DNA of 64,000 bases from Closterium sp. Naga37s-1 (GCA_947471745.1 CANJKZ010000723.1:8252501-8316500); one strand, 5' to 3'. Shown: positions 1 to 11,795, counted from the first letter of the stretch. Notes: generated from the sequence alone by a model not told the origin. Numbers and translations are program-made.

Positions 1-2983
1 CCGTCACCAAGCGAGAAGTGGTTTCAAGGGATGTTGTCTTCTATGAAGACATGTCCCTTGCAGATTGGCACAAGTTTTCCTCTTCCTCCTCTCCACCACC
101 CCCTATCCAACAGGAACCAGCAAGAGCACCTGAGGAAACAACACAAGAGGAAGAAGAAGATGACACCGATTCTGACCATAGCGAACCCATCATCCATCTC
201 CCGCAAGCCGTCGTCAACGAGACCAGCCGTGCCACACTAGTGCCACCAGCAGCTATTCAACCAAGTGGAGATGAAGTTCAGCCATCAAATGAAGACCATC
301 CAACTCAGGAAGTCACCGTTCCATCACCGCCAAAGGAGCAGCAGCCAGCTGTCACAAACCAGCCAGCTACTTCAACACCAACCTCGCAAGTTCAACGTCA
401 ACCGGATCAGCCCACCACTACGCCATCAAACCCATCACCAGCCGTCACCCCAGAGGCAACTACAGAAGCTCACCATGATCCAATGCAGCAGCAACCGACA
501 TCTATAAGACCTCAAGTACCTACATCAACACCATCTACGATTCTTCCTAGCAACAAGCCAACCGTCACCGCAACACCTCGTTCTCATACCACACGTTCAT
601 CACTTCAAGTTCCAACGTCAAGCCAGCTCATAGCACGAGGATCACTTCAGCGAGTCACCACCAACACCAGCTCCAACAGCCCACTTCTTCACCCAAGATC
701 TTTCTCAACTTCACCCCCACGTCCCGGAATCGGCTGTCATCAGTTACCGCCATCTTCTACACCGAGAAACAACACCAATCAGCCCCATTCATCACCACCT
801 CTCGACAACGCAGCGTCATCATCAATTCCTAAGCTTCTAGTATCAAGATCCCCACCAAGAGCATCTTCACAACCAACTATGCCAACGAACGTTTCAGCTT
901 CACCGCCACGAGTCACCACACTTATTCCTCAAGTCGACACCGATAATCGAGAAAGTTCCACGCCGGGAGAAGATCATGCAGCCGTGCCGCCGTCGCAGCC
1001 GATGTCGCAGCCGATGTCGCAGCCGTTGTCTCAGCCGCAAATGACTGTATCAACACATCCAAACACCGTGAGACCAAACCCTACCACTGATGTGTCTCAG
1101 CCAAGTGAGGACTATGGTAAAGCTAAACGAGTCCGCAAGGTAAAAAAGCCTTTCACATTCATGGTTGACATGACATCAAGGTGCACATAGGAGGAGAGCG
1201 AGAATTGCATTCACAAGAAGGTAGAAGCAATATGCATGGCAGCGTCACACCTTCCACGAGAGCCATTGAGTCATCGTGAAGCAGTGGCAAGTCCCGAGAG
1301 AGAGCATTGGTTGAAGGCCGAAGAACATGAGATTGAGAGTCTCATGAAGAGAGGTACATGGTGTCTTGTTGAGCCACCTCCAGAGAAGAAGGTAATCGGT
1401 GTCAAATGTGTGTACAAGATTAAGGTAAAAGGTGATGGTAGCCTTGATAGGTACAAGGCAAGGTTAGTGGCAAAATGTTATTCCCAAATTCCAGGTCTTG
1501 ACTTCACCGAAACCTTTGCCGCGGTAGCAAAGTACACCACGGTATGAGTCCTCCTCGCCATAGCCGCATATCTTGGTCTCCATATCCATCAAATGGATGT
1601 CAAGAACGCATTTCTCTACAGTGTCTTGGAAGAAGAGGTATACATGGCACAACCCGAAGGTTATGATGATGGTACGGGTCGAGTTTGTCGCTTGGTAAAG
1701 TCACTTTATGGTCTCAAACAGTCCCCACGGGTATGGAATCATGCTCTTGAGAAGTACTATTTAAGCATGGTTTCACAAGGTCCATGAGAGACAACGCTTG
1801 GTACTTCATGCACACAAGTGGGGGGGAGTACATTTGGCTCTTGGTATATGTCGATGACCTCCTCCTGGTCTCAGGTTCTCTTGACCTCCTTAACAAGGTG
1901 AAAGGTATTCCCATGAGTGCATTCACAATGACCGATCTTGGTGAACCGGGTCATTGTCTTGGTATGAACATTGTGAGAGATCATAAGTCAATGTCCATCT
2001 TCCTATTCCAGCAAAAGTACATCCAAAAATTCATTGAGAGGTTTGGTCTTGATGATAGCAAGCCATCACCTACCCCGCTTCCTTCCAACTTTGTCCCTTT
2101 GTCTTCACATCAGACCTACGAGGAGAGAGAGTCAAGCCTTGACATCACGGGTATTGAGGAGTTGTATCTTGAGGAGAGTGAGCATCATGGTGAGAATTCA
2201 GCCAAGGTATCCCCACAATACCTAGCTCTCTACCAAAGTCAGGTTGGGTGTCTCATGTAGGCAGCCCTATGCAGAAGGCCTGACTTAGCCTTCACGGTAT
2301 CCAAGCTAGCTCAACACATAAGTGCCCCATCACCCATCCATATGCATGCGGCCAAGCGAGCTCTTCAATATCTCAAAGGCACTTCTAATCTTGGTATTCT
2401 CTTCCAAGCCAGCCCACATGAAAACTCCCTCCAAGGCTTTACCGATGCAGATTGGGCGGGAGAATTGAGCACACGGAAGTCCACCGGCGGCTACATCTTC
2501 CTCATGTGCGGTGTCGCTGTTTCTTGGCAATCACGCATGAAAATTTGTGTGGCGCTTTCTACAACCGAAGCTGAGTACATGGCAATGACCAAAGGAGCAA
2601 GGGAGGCAATCTGGTTACGTGGACTCTTGGAGGACTTGAGGCAGCCGCAAACTCAACCAACTCTACTCTACGTGGACAACACTTCAGCCATCGCTCTTTC
2701 CAAGAACCTGGTTCATCATGGCCGTACAAAACACATCGAGGTGCAGTACCATTTTATCCGTGAGCAGCTAGAAAAGGGATTTCTTGCCGTCAAATTTTGT
2801 CGTTCGTTCGATCAAGCGGCAGATTTCATGACCAAGGTTCTTCCACATGATGCATTCAACATGTGCAAGGCAAGAGCAGGCCTCATGACACCTCATGAAG
2901 CAGTGCAGCAGTTTGAGGGGAATGAGGAGTATGAGGAGAAGAGACATGGGCAGCAGCATGGAGTGTATGATAAGGAGATGTGA
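1..2983 (+). pseudogene. Copia element A, degenerate pol (linker, reverse transcriptase, RNase H)
   Basis: The remains of a Ty1/Copia polyprotein enter from the left window edge. The first 1.19 kb encodes a Pro/Ser/Thr-rich linker that opens with a VSRDVVFYED segment, typical after a Copia integrase. Reverse transcriptase pieces follow: WCLVEPPPEKKVIGVKCVYK, QMDVKNAFL, LVKSLYGLKQSPRVWNHAL and the catalytic LLVYVDDLLL near 1840. RNase H (TDADWAGELSTRKSTGGY, ALSTTEAEYMA) lies at 2340-2900. Stops (TAG 1190, TGA 1545, TAG near 2258) and a frameshift near 1785 break the frame, so no functional pol can be made. The TGA at 1545 sits where an Arg codon is expected, consistent with CGA to TGA decay. 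Its family differs from Copia elements B, C and D of this window. Confidence 0.9.
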
Positions 2984-3023
2984 GAGGAGCATAAGCATGG
3001 GTATATGTGTGCTTCGGGTCTGG

Positions 3024-3035
3024 TGCGAGGGGGAG
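3024..3035 (+). other. Polypurine tract of Copia A
   Basis: A purine run, GCGAGGGGGAG, lies directly before TGTTGGAGAAGC. This is the usual arrangement of a plus-strand primer next to a 3' LTR that begins with TGTTGG. Confidence 0.7.
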
Positions 3036-3600
3036 TGTTGGAGAAGCAAGTTTCTGCCGCCCCAGCCCTTTGCACTCAAGGAGCAGCAAGGGGGAATGTC
3101 AGCGACGGAGTCAAGGCTTCGCGAAATATTTAGAAATTTCCGCAACCAATCAGATTTCAGCCGATGTCCCTTTACAGTTCGGAATCACTTTCAGCCGAAG
3201 TGTTAACGCTTTCTTCAGGTTTCTACAATCCAGAATCAGCTATATCAGAGAATTCCAGAGCCTTCTTATTCATGCACCTCATGTGGCTCTCAAAGTCACT
3301 CAAGGTCCATGGAAGCAGAATTGTGCCCAAGTTCCCAAGGGAGTTGCTTTGTCTAGTAGCCTAGTTTTGAGCTACCTATCTGCCTTTGTTTTGTGATGCT
3401 TAACGAGTTGTGCTCTAGTGGGCTTGTAAAAAATCTTGACCATAGTGGTTTTTTTTTTTTCCCTCATCCAGCCAAAATTCCAGCAGCTAAGTTGAGCCTT
3501 TCCAGCCAAGTTTCCAGCCCTCTAGCAGTCACTGTCACCCTGTTTTCAAGTGCCTACTCATCACAATCATCGCGCACGTCCGTGAATCACTTCGTTCGAG
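3036..3600 (+). mobile_element. 3' LTR of Copia A (right end approximate)
   Basis: The LTR starts with TGTTGGAG immediately after the polypurine tract. The 5' LTR lies outside the window, so the right end cannot be set by comparison; no clear ACA terminus was found, and about 3600 is where AT-rich LTR-like sequence gives way to the pyrimidine-rich tract. No coding sequence is visible. Confidence 0.5.
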
Positions 3601-5290
3601 CTTAGGCGCTTCCACTTGTCGTACACCGCATTGCGCCTTTAGCGTGCATTTCGGGGCGTCGGCGCTCGCAGACCGCGCCTTGCGCAAACAGGCGGAGAGA
3701 CTACCGTGCACACATATTGGCTCGCGACGAACAGGGAAATCGCGTACTATCCCCGCCCCCCACGACGTCGCCCACTACGCGCGAAGCAGGTCCGTCCGCC
3801 ACGCTTACTCTCTCCCGTCGCCTACGCACACTCCCCTCCGTCGTCCGCGCTCACTCCGCTCCCATTGCACTCGCGCACTCCCTTCCGTCGCTGGCGCCCA
3901 CCCCCCTCCTTTGCCCCCGCTGACACACTCCCTTGTTCCACGATGCCTTCCCTTCCGTCTCCTTCTTGCACTGTCCATCGCACACGCGCAGCTCCCTCCG
4001 TCGCCCACGCTCACTTCCTCCCGTCGCCCACTCGCACTCCCCTCCTTTGCCCGTGTTCGCTCCCTCCAGTCGAGCATGGGACGCTTCCCGCCGTCACACT
4101 CGCTCCTTCACACCCTTCTTCCCCCTCTCCCCTCTCCACCTTTCTCGAGTCTTCACACTTACCCCTTTGTGCCTTATTCCCCCTATCCCCCTTTCCCCAA
4201 TCTGCCATACTCCCATTGTTTGACATTTCCCCTCGATGTCTCCTAATCCTTCTTCACCCTTTCCCTATCTCCCTTTCGCCCATCGTCGCCCTTTCCGCTT
4301 GCTGCCTAAACCCATCTTCCCTATATCCCCCTACATCCGCCTTTCCACCCTCTCCACCTTACACCCTCCTTACCCCTTTATCCCTCTGTCCACTCTCTCT
4401 TATTATCTCCCTCCCCTCCCTCTCCTCTCTTATGCCGATCCCCTCTCCCTGTTTATTTCCCCCCTCGCCAACACAGCGCCCTACGCGTCGGCCAATCCGC
4501 ACCTCTCTGCTCAACATCTCCAATCCGCTCCAAACGCCGTCGATGCGCCTCTCCCGGGGGTGTAACATCAACTCTCTGAGAGAGGAAACAGGTACATCAC
4601 GCCATCTCTTCCAAGCTTCTCTCCTCCCTCTTCCTTCTCTCATCTCCCCCCCCTCTCTCCTCCGACTTCCCTCACGCCCCACCCTGCCCTCTCTACTCCG
4701 CCTTTCCTTTCTCACCCCCTTGCTCGCTCTCCTCCCCTGACTTCCCCTCCCAGACCTCTACCCTTACAATGCCCTGACGGCACTCCCTGCCCTCTCTCGA
4801 CCCCTTGCCCTCCCCTCCCTCCCTCCCATCTCTCCCCTCAATAACACGTTGCCCCCATCAGACCCTCTCGTTGCTCTCTGTCATGTCCCCAATACCACGC
4901 TCTTTCATCTTCGTACTCTTCGTGCCTCCTCTCTATCCCATGCCAACCCCCTCCCCGGTCCTACACCCCCTCCCTATCTTAGCCTGTCCCCCTTCCCCTG
5001 CAATGTAGTCTCCCTACTGCCGCACACTGCACGGGCCCCATTCTCTGTCATGACGCACTCCATGATCTGGCACACCACATATTCCAGTTCCCCTCGCCGT
5101 GCTCGCTCCCTTCCCCACCCTTTCGAGGCAGTCTACAACGTGGCAAAACAACGAGGAGGCAGCGAGGGCAGGAAAACGGCGTGCCGCACAGGCAACGACG
5201 TCACGCGCAGGCCGCGATGACGCCATTCGCGTGCGAAGAAAGGCACTACTATGTACACGTGGAAGAACGAACCTCCTACGTGTGGGCGAA
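3601..5290. repeat. Pyrimidine-rich low-complexity tract
   Basis: The top strand is dominated by CCCTCTCC/CTCCCTCC-type sequence. Between about 3790 and 4080 there are degenerate tandem units of the form CTCCCTCCGTCGCCCACGC. Long open frames on both strands read Pro/Ser/Leu or Arg/Gly/Glu and follow from composition. No gene is supported. Confidence 0.6.
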
Positions 5291-5572
5291 GTCGCTGTGT
5301 CGCTTAGGGAGTGCTTGGAATAGCTGCCATCTCTTGAGTTGTGTGCAGGCCCTCAGATTCGTTTTTGGGTGTCAGAATCCCAGTCTCCCGAATCTCAGAT
5401 TCGATCGGAATGGTACGATTGACATGTACATTTTGATGCTATAAAATTATATATCTGTATCTGTCATTATATAAGCGCATGTGCTTATAAAAATGACTCA
5501 ATTAGAAGCTCACTCCCCTAAAAAAAAATGCTTTATTAAAAGTGCAGGTGCGCTTCTATCCGGGGTAATACG
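5291..5572. other. Short AT-rich spacer left of Copia B
   Basis: This stretch turns AT-rich (TATATA/ATAAAA). It replaces nearly all of the expected left LTR of Copia B. No gene or RNA feature is seen. Confidence 0.4.
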
Positions 5573-5815
5573 ATATAACATTTTGACACACCACCAAAGG
5601 CAAAGTGGGGGAGAACAAGTGGTCACAAGACCAATCAAGAAAAGCAAAGCAAGCTCAGGGTAGATCACGAAGTCACCACACATTCAGAGCACAAGCAAAT
5701 GGCCACAAGGCCAGTTCACATGCATAGTTATATAAAAGAGAACAAGCATTACAGTGATCATACCCTAGCAAGTGTAAGCATGCAGGTATATATATAGATC
5801 AATATACAAGCAAAG

Positions 5816-8800
5816 TCACGCAGTGACCAAGTGAGGCAAAGTAGGCACAAGGCCTAAAACAGTACAGAAGCGCTGATGATCACCAGACTGAAGTGCCTTG
5901 GTGAATATATCAGCAGTGTTGGCCATAGTGGTCATGTAAGCAAGACGAAGTTGACCACGCTGCTGCAACTCTCGAGCAAGGAAGTCACGCAGAGCGATGT
6001 GCTTCGTGGTGCTCCTGACACAAGGCAATCATGGCCTTGTTATCTACGTACAGAACTGGAGAAGAACGAGGCCGCTCTCCCAAGTCGGTCAGCAGGTAGG
6101 TGAGCCAGCGTAACTCCTGTGCAGCCATGGCCCCTGCGTAGATCTCAGCCTCACAACTGGAACTGAGAACAGAAGACGAGCGGGTAGACCGCCAAGAAAC
6201 AGAGCCGGAGACAAGGCTGAAAGTGTAACCCTGTGACGACCGCTGCGTAGCCAAGTCGTCAACCCAAGAAGCGTCTGCGTGTCTAGTCAGGACAACTGGA
6301 CCCCGTCCTCCAAGCACGAGCCCCATGCCCGATGTACTGCACAAGTAGCGCAACACCCTCTTAGCGGCCTCCCAGTGCTCTGGTCGGTGTCTCCCGGGCG
6401 CAACGTAGCGTGCAAGGATGCTAAGAGGGTAGGCAAGGTCAGGTCGAGTGCAGGTTATCAGGTACATGAGGCAGCCCACAAGCTCTGGATACGGGCCACT
6501 CGGCTCTACGGACTCGTCCGAAGGTGGAGGTGAGAGCGAGTGACCGGTAGGCAGAGGAGTGGACTGTGGCAAGGAGTACCGGAAGGCGAAGCGCTGAAGG
6601 ACCTGGTGCACCATGTGTGACTGAGTCAAGGTGATGGTGCGCCGTGCTTTGTCCTGGGTGATCTGCAAGCCAATATAGCTGCGCAGCTCACCCAGGTCAG
6701 TGCAGGTGTGTCTCTTCTGCAGCTCCGACTTCACTAGGGCCAATGCCTCAGTGTCAGCAGTGGCAAAGACCAAGTCGTCGACATACACGATGGCGTAGAA
6801 CAGCAGCAGCGAAGTGTCGGTGCGCAGAAACAGCGACGGGTCAGTAGTCGAAGGAGCAAACCCCAGAGCCGCAAGCGTCGTCTTCAGTGTGTCGTGCAAC
6901 TCACGAGGTGCCTGGTGGAGACCGTATTCTGGCTGCCGGAGGCTCCACTGGGTACCTGCAGGAAACGACCCAGTAAAGCCAGGTGGGCGGCGCAGCCAGA
7001 TCTCCTCGTGCAGGCTGCCCAGTAAGAAATCTGTGCTGAAGTCAAGAGAGTGTAGCTCGTAGTCACGCTGAGCGGCGACGTGCAGCAGTACCCGAAGAGT
7101 AGTCATCTTTGGGGTAGGGGAGAAAGTCTGGAAGAAGTCAACTCCCTGTCGCTGACTGAAGCCTCGTGTAACGTAACGAGCCTTGAAGTCAGGTGGAGAA
7201 CCGGGCGGCCGCTTCACCCTGAAAATCCACATGCCATCGACTATGTTCGCCCCAGAAGGGGGAACTGCGTCGACGTAGGTGCCGGTGGACTTCCAGGATG
7301 CCATCTCTACGTCCATGGCTGTCTGCCATTGAGAGGAGTAGGGACCCATAATCGCCTCTGCGTAAGAGCGCGGGTTCGGGATGTCTGGTGCATCCGGGTC
7401 TCCCTCAGGTGCAAGTAGCATGGCCTCGAGATGAGGTATAGCAGCTGAAAGACACTCAAATTCCTCCTGCCTGTCCGCAAGGACGTCCGTGCCAAGAGCA
7501 CACTCACCCCCGACGGACGGAGGACAGTCTGACTCAGACTCAGCAACAAGACTAGCGGTGTAGTCAAAACGACAGTCAACAAGCTCAGTAACTAGGGCAG
7601 ACGCAACAGTGGACTCAAACAAAGGGTCGGTGACAACAGTGGCTAGAAGACGTGGGACAGTAGGACTGGCAGCACGAGCTAAGTCAGGCTCAGGGTCAGG
7701 AACGGCAGGAAGAGAGGACGCAGAAGGAGCCGGCAGGGGAACTCGTAGTGGAACAGAGGAAGGACGAAGTGCCATAATGTGAGTGCCGGGGACAGGAGGA
7801 GGACGCGGACGAGGAACATGACAACCAGTGTGAACAGCGCGAACAAGTGAGGCAGGACGAGACTCAGGCTCACGACGCTCTGTAAGAGAGTCTGTCTGCT
7901 CAGCGTAAGAAGAAGGAGCAGGCACTGGGGATTCTGGCTGTAACTGTGGCTACGATTGGTGAGGTGGTGGACACAGTAAGCTAGGAGTAAGGCCAGTAGA
8001 AGACGGGAGACTAAGAACCTGGCGAAGGACCGAGTCAGGTGGCGGCAGAGACGACGGCTGCGGCGGAATGAAAAACGGGAGCCGCTGCACAGTGTCTCCA
8101 GCACTAGGACCGCCCGCTCCAGCACCCCCAGCGCCAGCACCTCCAGCTCCAGGGTCTCCAACTCCAGCGCCTCCAGCCCTAGTGCCTCCAGCTCTAGCTC
8201 CTCCAGATCCTGCACCTCCATCGCCAGTGCCTCCAGCTCCAGGGTCTCCAGCTCCAGCGCCTCCAGCTCCAGCGCCTCCAGCTCCAGCTCCTCCAGCTCT
8301 AGGGTTTCCAGCTCCAGTGTCTCCAGCTCCAGCGCCTCCAACACCACCAGCTCCGGCAGCTCTAGTACCTCTAGTACGAGCACCTCCAGGACCAGCAGCT
8401 CCAGCACCTCCGGTACCTCCAGCTCCAGCAATAACTCCAGCACCTCCAGGACTAGAAGCTCCAGCACCTCCAGGTCCAGTGCCTCCAGCTCTAGCGCCAC
8501 CAGCGCCAGTGCCTCCAGCTCCAGGGTCTCCAGCTCCAGCGCCTCCAGCACCAGGGTCTCCAGCTCTAGCGCCTCCAACACCACCAGCTCCGGCAGCTCC
8601 AGTACCACTAGTACGAGCACCTCCAAGACCAGCAGCTCCAGCTCCTCCAGCTCCAGTGCCTCCAGCAGGAGAGCCTCCAGCTCCTGCAGCGCCACTCCTA
8701 ACGCGTGTGCGCTGAGCAAACCACTCGCGCAGCTGCTGCAGTGAGAGAGGCTCTCGCCGGTGAGACACTCGTGGTGAGGCACTCGCAGGACCTCCGGCAG

Positions 8801-9119
8801 ACGTAGTACCCCTAGGCTCAGCACCCCCAGACTCCTCACCCTCAGACTCAGCACCCCCAGGCTCCGCACCCTCAGGCTCAATACCCCCAGGCTCCGCACC
8901 CTCAGACTCAGCATTCCCAGACTCTGCACCCTCAGACTCAGCACCCCCAGGCTCCGCACACTCAGGCTCAGAATCCCAACCACTAGACCATTGGGATAAA
9001 AGGGCTTGATTGTGTAGCGGGTTTGTGCGCCCATAACCCCCCAGGCGAACGCGCCTGTAACCCCCCCTAGGATCAATCGGGCATCCACAGTGCAGATCTA
9101 CTGACACCCCCCCCCACAC
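5816..9119 (-). pseudogene. Copia B pol remnant: linker, reverse transcriptase and RNase H
   Basis: Read on minus, 9119-7950 is an open linker rich in GAEPGG and GAGGAG units with the [15 protein letters not shown] segment also present in D. A TAG at about 7951 ends that frame where copy C reads Gln (QSQPQLQP), so it is a CAG to TAG change. The frame 7925-5985 continues with reverse transcriptase (MWIFRVKRPPGSPPDFKARY, LHSLDFST, YVDDLVFATADT) and RNase H (ADASW, SSSCEAEIYAG). A frameshift near 6010 moves the last RNase H part (TKHIALRDFLARELQQRGQ) into another frame ending at 5816. Because gag and integrase are missing, the element could not have moved by itself. Confidence 0.9.
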
Positions 9120-9189
9120 TGGGAGGCCCAGGATTGAGCACAGCGGTAACGGCTTACATGTGCATACACAGGGATTTGAACCCGAGACC

Positions 9190-9201
9190 GCTCAGATACC
9201 A
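9190..9201 (-). other. Primer-binding site of Copia B
   Basis: On minus it reads TGGTATCTGAGC, one base from the initiator-Met tRNA complement TGGTATCAGAGC, and it directly abuts the LTR. Confidence 0.75.
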
Positions 9202-9309
9202 TGTCAGAATACTGAACGAGAATGAATGCATTGAGCAGAGAGTTGGTACAAGTACTAACCCTAATTGGGTTGTTTAGCCTACACAACATAAGCATTATAA
9301 CATTTGACA
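9202..9309 (-). mobile_element. 5' LTR of Copia B (108 bp)
   Basis: It begins TGTCAGAATACTG and ends ATAACATTTGACA on the plus strand. Its reverse complement aligns with the C LTR, for example CCCAATTAGGGTTAGTACTTG against CCCAATTAGGGCTAGTACTTG. Confidence 0.85.
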
Positions 9310-9820
9310 GATCAGCATAAAACAAGGTGATAACCGCGCTGCAACACTGTTGACACTGTTACAGCGAGACTGACAGGACAGAATTGTACTTCCAGCGCTA
9401 ATCGCGGCTGCCAGGTCAGATTTCGCATAGGCATAATGAGAGTAGGTGCCCACTAAAACACTTATGAATCAAAGGACACAATGAGAAAAAGGCTGAAATT
9501 TCAGACAAGGCCTAGAATCGTTTTCTGAATATTCAGAGTTCACAGAAAAAAAAACTCTGAAATTTCAGAGTTTACTAAGAAAAAAAGCTGAAATATCAGA
9601 GTTTTTTAGGCAAACCATATAAATTTCTCTGACTTCTGGGGGCCTGGTTGTGTTGTTTCTACCATTTGGTGTTCAAGCCATCACTGGTTTATCACTCGCT
9701 TGGTTGATCGACTCACTTCATTACCTCCGCTTGCTTCTCACTTCCGCGCTTGATTTCCGCCCTTTTCGCCCTTCCGCGGTGTATTCCCCAACCAAAAACT
9801 CGAACGAAATAGGTAGGCAT
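9310..9820. other. Spacer between head-to-head Copia B and C
   Basis: The 511 bp between the two facing 5' LTRs has no supported gene. It is AT-rich and contains a cluster of short palindromes, listed separately. Confidence 0.5.
9492..9601. repeat. Cluster of four CTGAAATTTCAG-type palindromes
   Basis: Four related palindromes occur at about 32-bp spacing: GCTGAAATTTCAGA at 9492-9505, TTCTGAATATTCAGAG at 9523-9538, ACTCTGAAATTTCAGAGT (perfect, 18 bp) at 9554-9571, and GCTGAAATATCAGAG at 9587-9601. A-rich spacers separate them. Confidence 0.8.
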
Positions 9821-9933
9821 TGTCAGAATGTTATAGTGCTTACTTTGTGTACATAAGGGGTACAACCCAATTAGGGCTAGTACTTGTACCCAACTCTTTC
9901 ATAGTTCATTCATTCTAGTTATAGATTTTGACA
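9821..9933 (+). mobile_element. 5' LTR of Copia C (113 bp)
   Basis: It begins TGTCAGAATGTTATAG and ends TAGATTTTGACA, with TG...CA termini. It is similar to the B LTR and, more distantly, the D LTR. Confidence 0.85.
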
Positions 9934-9945
9934 TGGTTTCAGAGC
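9934..9945 (+). other. Primer-binding site of Copia C
   Basis: TGGTTTCAGAGC abuts the LTR and differs by one base from the initiator-Met tRNA complement. Confidence 0.75.
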
Positions 9946-9999
9946 AGGTTGTTTCGTAGGACCGAATTTTTTTAGGGCCCACCACATAGCTTCCCCACT

Positions 10000-10720
10000 A
10001 TGCACCCTGCAGCCCTGCCCAAACGGCCCGCCGCCCTGCTAGTCGCTGTCCCGCCCCTAGCAGCCCGTCACGCCGCCCTTAGCAGCCCGCAAACCGCCCC
10101 TGCAGCCAGCGCGCCGCCCCTGCAGCCCGCTCGCCGCCCGCTCGCAGCCCGCGTGCCGCCCCTGCAGCCCGCTTGCCGCCATTGCCGCCCGCTCGCCGCC
10201 TGCTCGCGGCCCGCGCGCTGCCTCTGCAGCCCGCTCACCGCCTGCTTGCGGCCCGCTCGCCGCCCTTCCTGCCCGCTCGCCGCCCTTGCGGCCCGCTCGC
10301 TGCCCTTACGGCCCGCTCGCCGCCCTTGCAGCCCGCTCGTCGCTCGCTTGCGGCCCGCGCACCGCCCCTGCAGCCCGCTCGCCGCCCGCCTGCGGCCCAC
10401 TAGCCGCCCTTGCGGCTCGCTCGCCGCCCGCTTGCGGCCCGCGCGCCGTCCCTTGCAGCCCGCTCGCTGCCCCTTGCGGCCCGTGCGCCGCCCCTTGCAG
10501 CCCGCTCGCCGCCCCTTGCGGCCCGCTCGCCGCCCCTTGCGGCCCGCTCGCCGCCCCTTGCGGCCCGCTTGCCGACCTCTGGCAGCCCGCTCGCCACCCC
10601 TTGCAGCCCGCGCGCCGCCCTTAGGCAGCCCGCTCGCCACCCTTTCTGCTGGTTGCCCTCGCCGTGTGCCGCCCTGCCCTGCCCTGCGCACTTCCCTCGT
10701 GCTCGCGCGCCGCCCTACCT
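10000..10720 (+). repeat. GC-rich tandem-repeat leader of Copia C
   Basis: Imperfect units of about 20 bp such as CCCGCTCGCCGCCCCTTGCGG repeat between the primer-binding site and the gag ATG. The repeats leave open frames on both strands (Arg/Pro/Ala/Leu), which I take as composition effects. The leader of D holds an equivalent GC-rich repeat. Confidence 0.8.
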
Positions 10721-10751
10721 GTATACTGCTCTGCTGGTTGCGCGCCCCGCT

Positions 10752-11795
10752 ATGGCTTCTCTCAGTGTACTCACCTTCGATTATGAGGGTCGTTTGATCC
10801 AGTTTGATACATGGCTCGACGACTTACAGCTGTACCTACTGAGCGATTCTAGAGACAGCGTTTCCTTGTTTGACCACACGTCTGGAGCCTCTCTAGGCCC
10901 TCCCGCCACAGCTGACAGTGCGACTCGCTCACAGTGGTTTACCCGTGACGCTGCTGCTCGCTTAGCCGTTCGCAACCACCTGCCGTTAGCCGAACGCGCT
11001 CACTTCAGACAGCACAAGACTGCTAAGGCACTGTACGACATTGTAGTCGCCCGTTACTCCTCCCCTGCCACTGCTCCTTTAGGCTGTCTTCTACTGCCCT
11101 ACCTCTTTCCTGAGCTGTGCGCCTTTGCCACAGTCAAGGATCTCGTTACCCACCTTCGCACTAGCGACGCTCGCTACCGCGGTGCCCTTCCAGCAGAGTT
11201 CCTTGACAAGAACCCGCCCCCGATGTACATCACTCTCTACTTCATAGTCACCCGCCTCCCTGACTCTCTTCGCGCAGTCAGGGACCACTTTCTCGCACTT
11301 GACCCCACAGCCCTCACTGTCGCCCTGCTCGAGCAGCACCTCCCTGCAGCTGAGACTAACGTAGTCGTTGTAGGTGTCGAACGTGGCACTCCTCGCACGC
11401 CCTTCTTTGAGGGGTGTTCCCCCTCCCCCCTTGCCCCCTCCTACGCCTCTGCTGCTGCTGTTGACATCCTTGGTGCTGCGGATGTCGGGGCTGCTTCTGC
11501 TGTTGGTGGGAAGCGCCGCAGCAGCAAGGGCAAGGGTGGCCGAGGTGGTGGCGGTGGCAGCGGGGGTGGTAGTGGGGGCGGCAGTGGAGGTGGTGGAGGT
11601 AACGGAGGTGGTGGCAGCGGTGGGAGTGGTGGCGGGAGTGGGGGCTTTGGTGGCGGTGGTGGTGGCAGCGGTGGGGGTGGCGGTAGTGGCAGCAGTGGGA
11701 GTGGTGGCAGTCGGGTTGGAGCTGTTCCGAGGGGAAGTTCTGGCGGTGGCCAGAGGCAGAAGCTGCAGCGTCAGAGCGAGACCCCGTCGCCCTAG
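10752..11795 (+). pseudogene. Copia C gag (first part)
   Basis: The ATG at 10752 starts MASLSVLTFDYEGRLIQFD, matching MATPSVLTFDAEGRAIDFE of D. About 347 codons encode the helical gag domain (LDDLQLYL, RNHLPLAERAHF, PYLFPELCAF, TRLPDSLRAV) and then a Gly/Ser-rich linker (GGGGSGGG) at about 11540-11710. A TAG at 11793 stands where D has CAG (SPQQLREW). After it the frame continues into a Cys/His motif at about 11852-11910 spaced C-X13-C-X3-H-X4-C, the same as D. The frame upstream of the ATG is open through the leader, but homology supports 10752. Confidence 0.85.

Larger units (their letters stand above)
5573..9309 (-). mobile_element. Copia element B, minus strand, internally deleted
   Basis: The right (5') LTR, at 9202-9309, is intact with TG...CA ends. 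A primer-binding site matching plant initiator-Met tRNA type elements (TGGTATCTGAGC on minus) abuts it at 9190-9201. The left LTR survives only as about 16 bp (ATAACATTTTGACA, ending 5588) before homology stops. Between these lie a short leader, the Gly/Ala-rich linker, reverse transcriptase and RNase H. Gag, protease and integrase are absent. It belongs to the same family as C and D: its LTR, linker and RT-RNase H resemble theirs. It faces C head to head. Confidence 0.85.

Noticed and set aside
3705..4740. Open frames of more than 300 codons in the pyrimidine tract
   Set aside because: Pro/Ser/Leu composition follows from CCCTCC repeats, and the opposite strand is open as well.
7679..9088. 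Long minus-strand frame rich in Leu/Glu ([15 protein letters not shown])
   Set aside because: It is the alternative frame of the Gly/Ala-rich linker of Copia B; the linker frame has homologous counterparts in C and D.
9165..9201. tRNA-like B-box (GGTTCAAATCCC on minus) next to the Copia B primer-binding site
   Set aside because: No A box, acceptor stem or cloverleaf can be formed; it is part of the element leader.
10068..10691. Arg/Ala/Gly-rich minus-strand frame in the leader of Copia C
   Set aside because: Composition of the GC-rich repeat leaves every frame open; no start context or homology.
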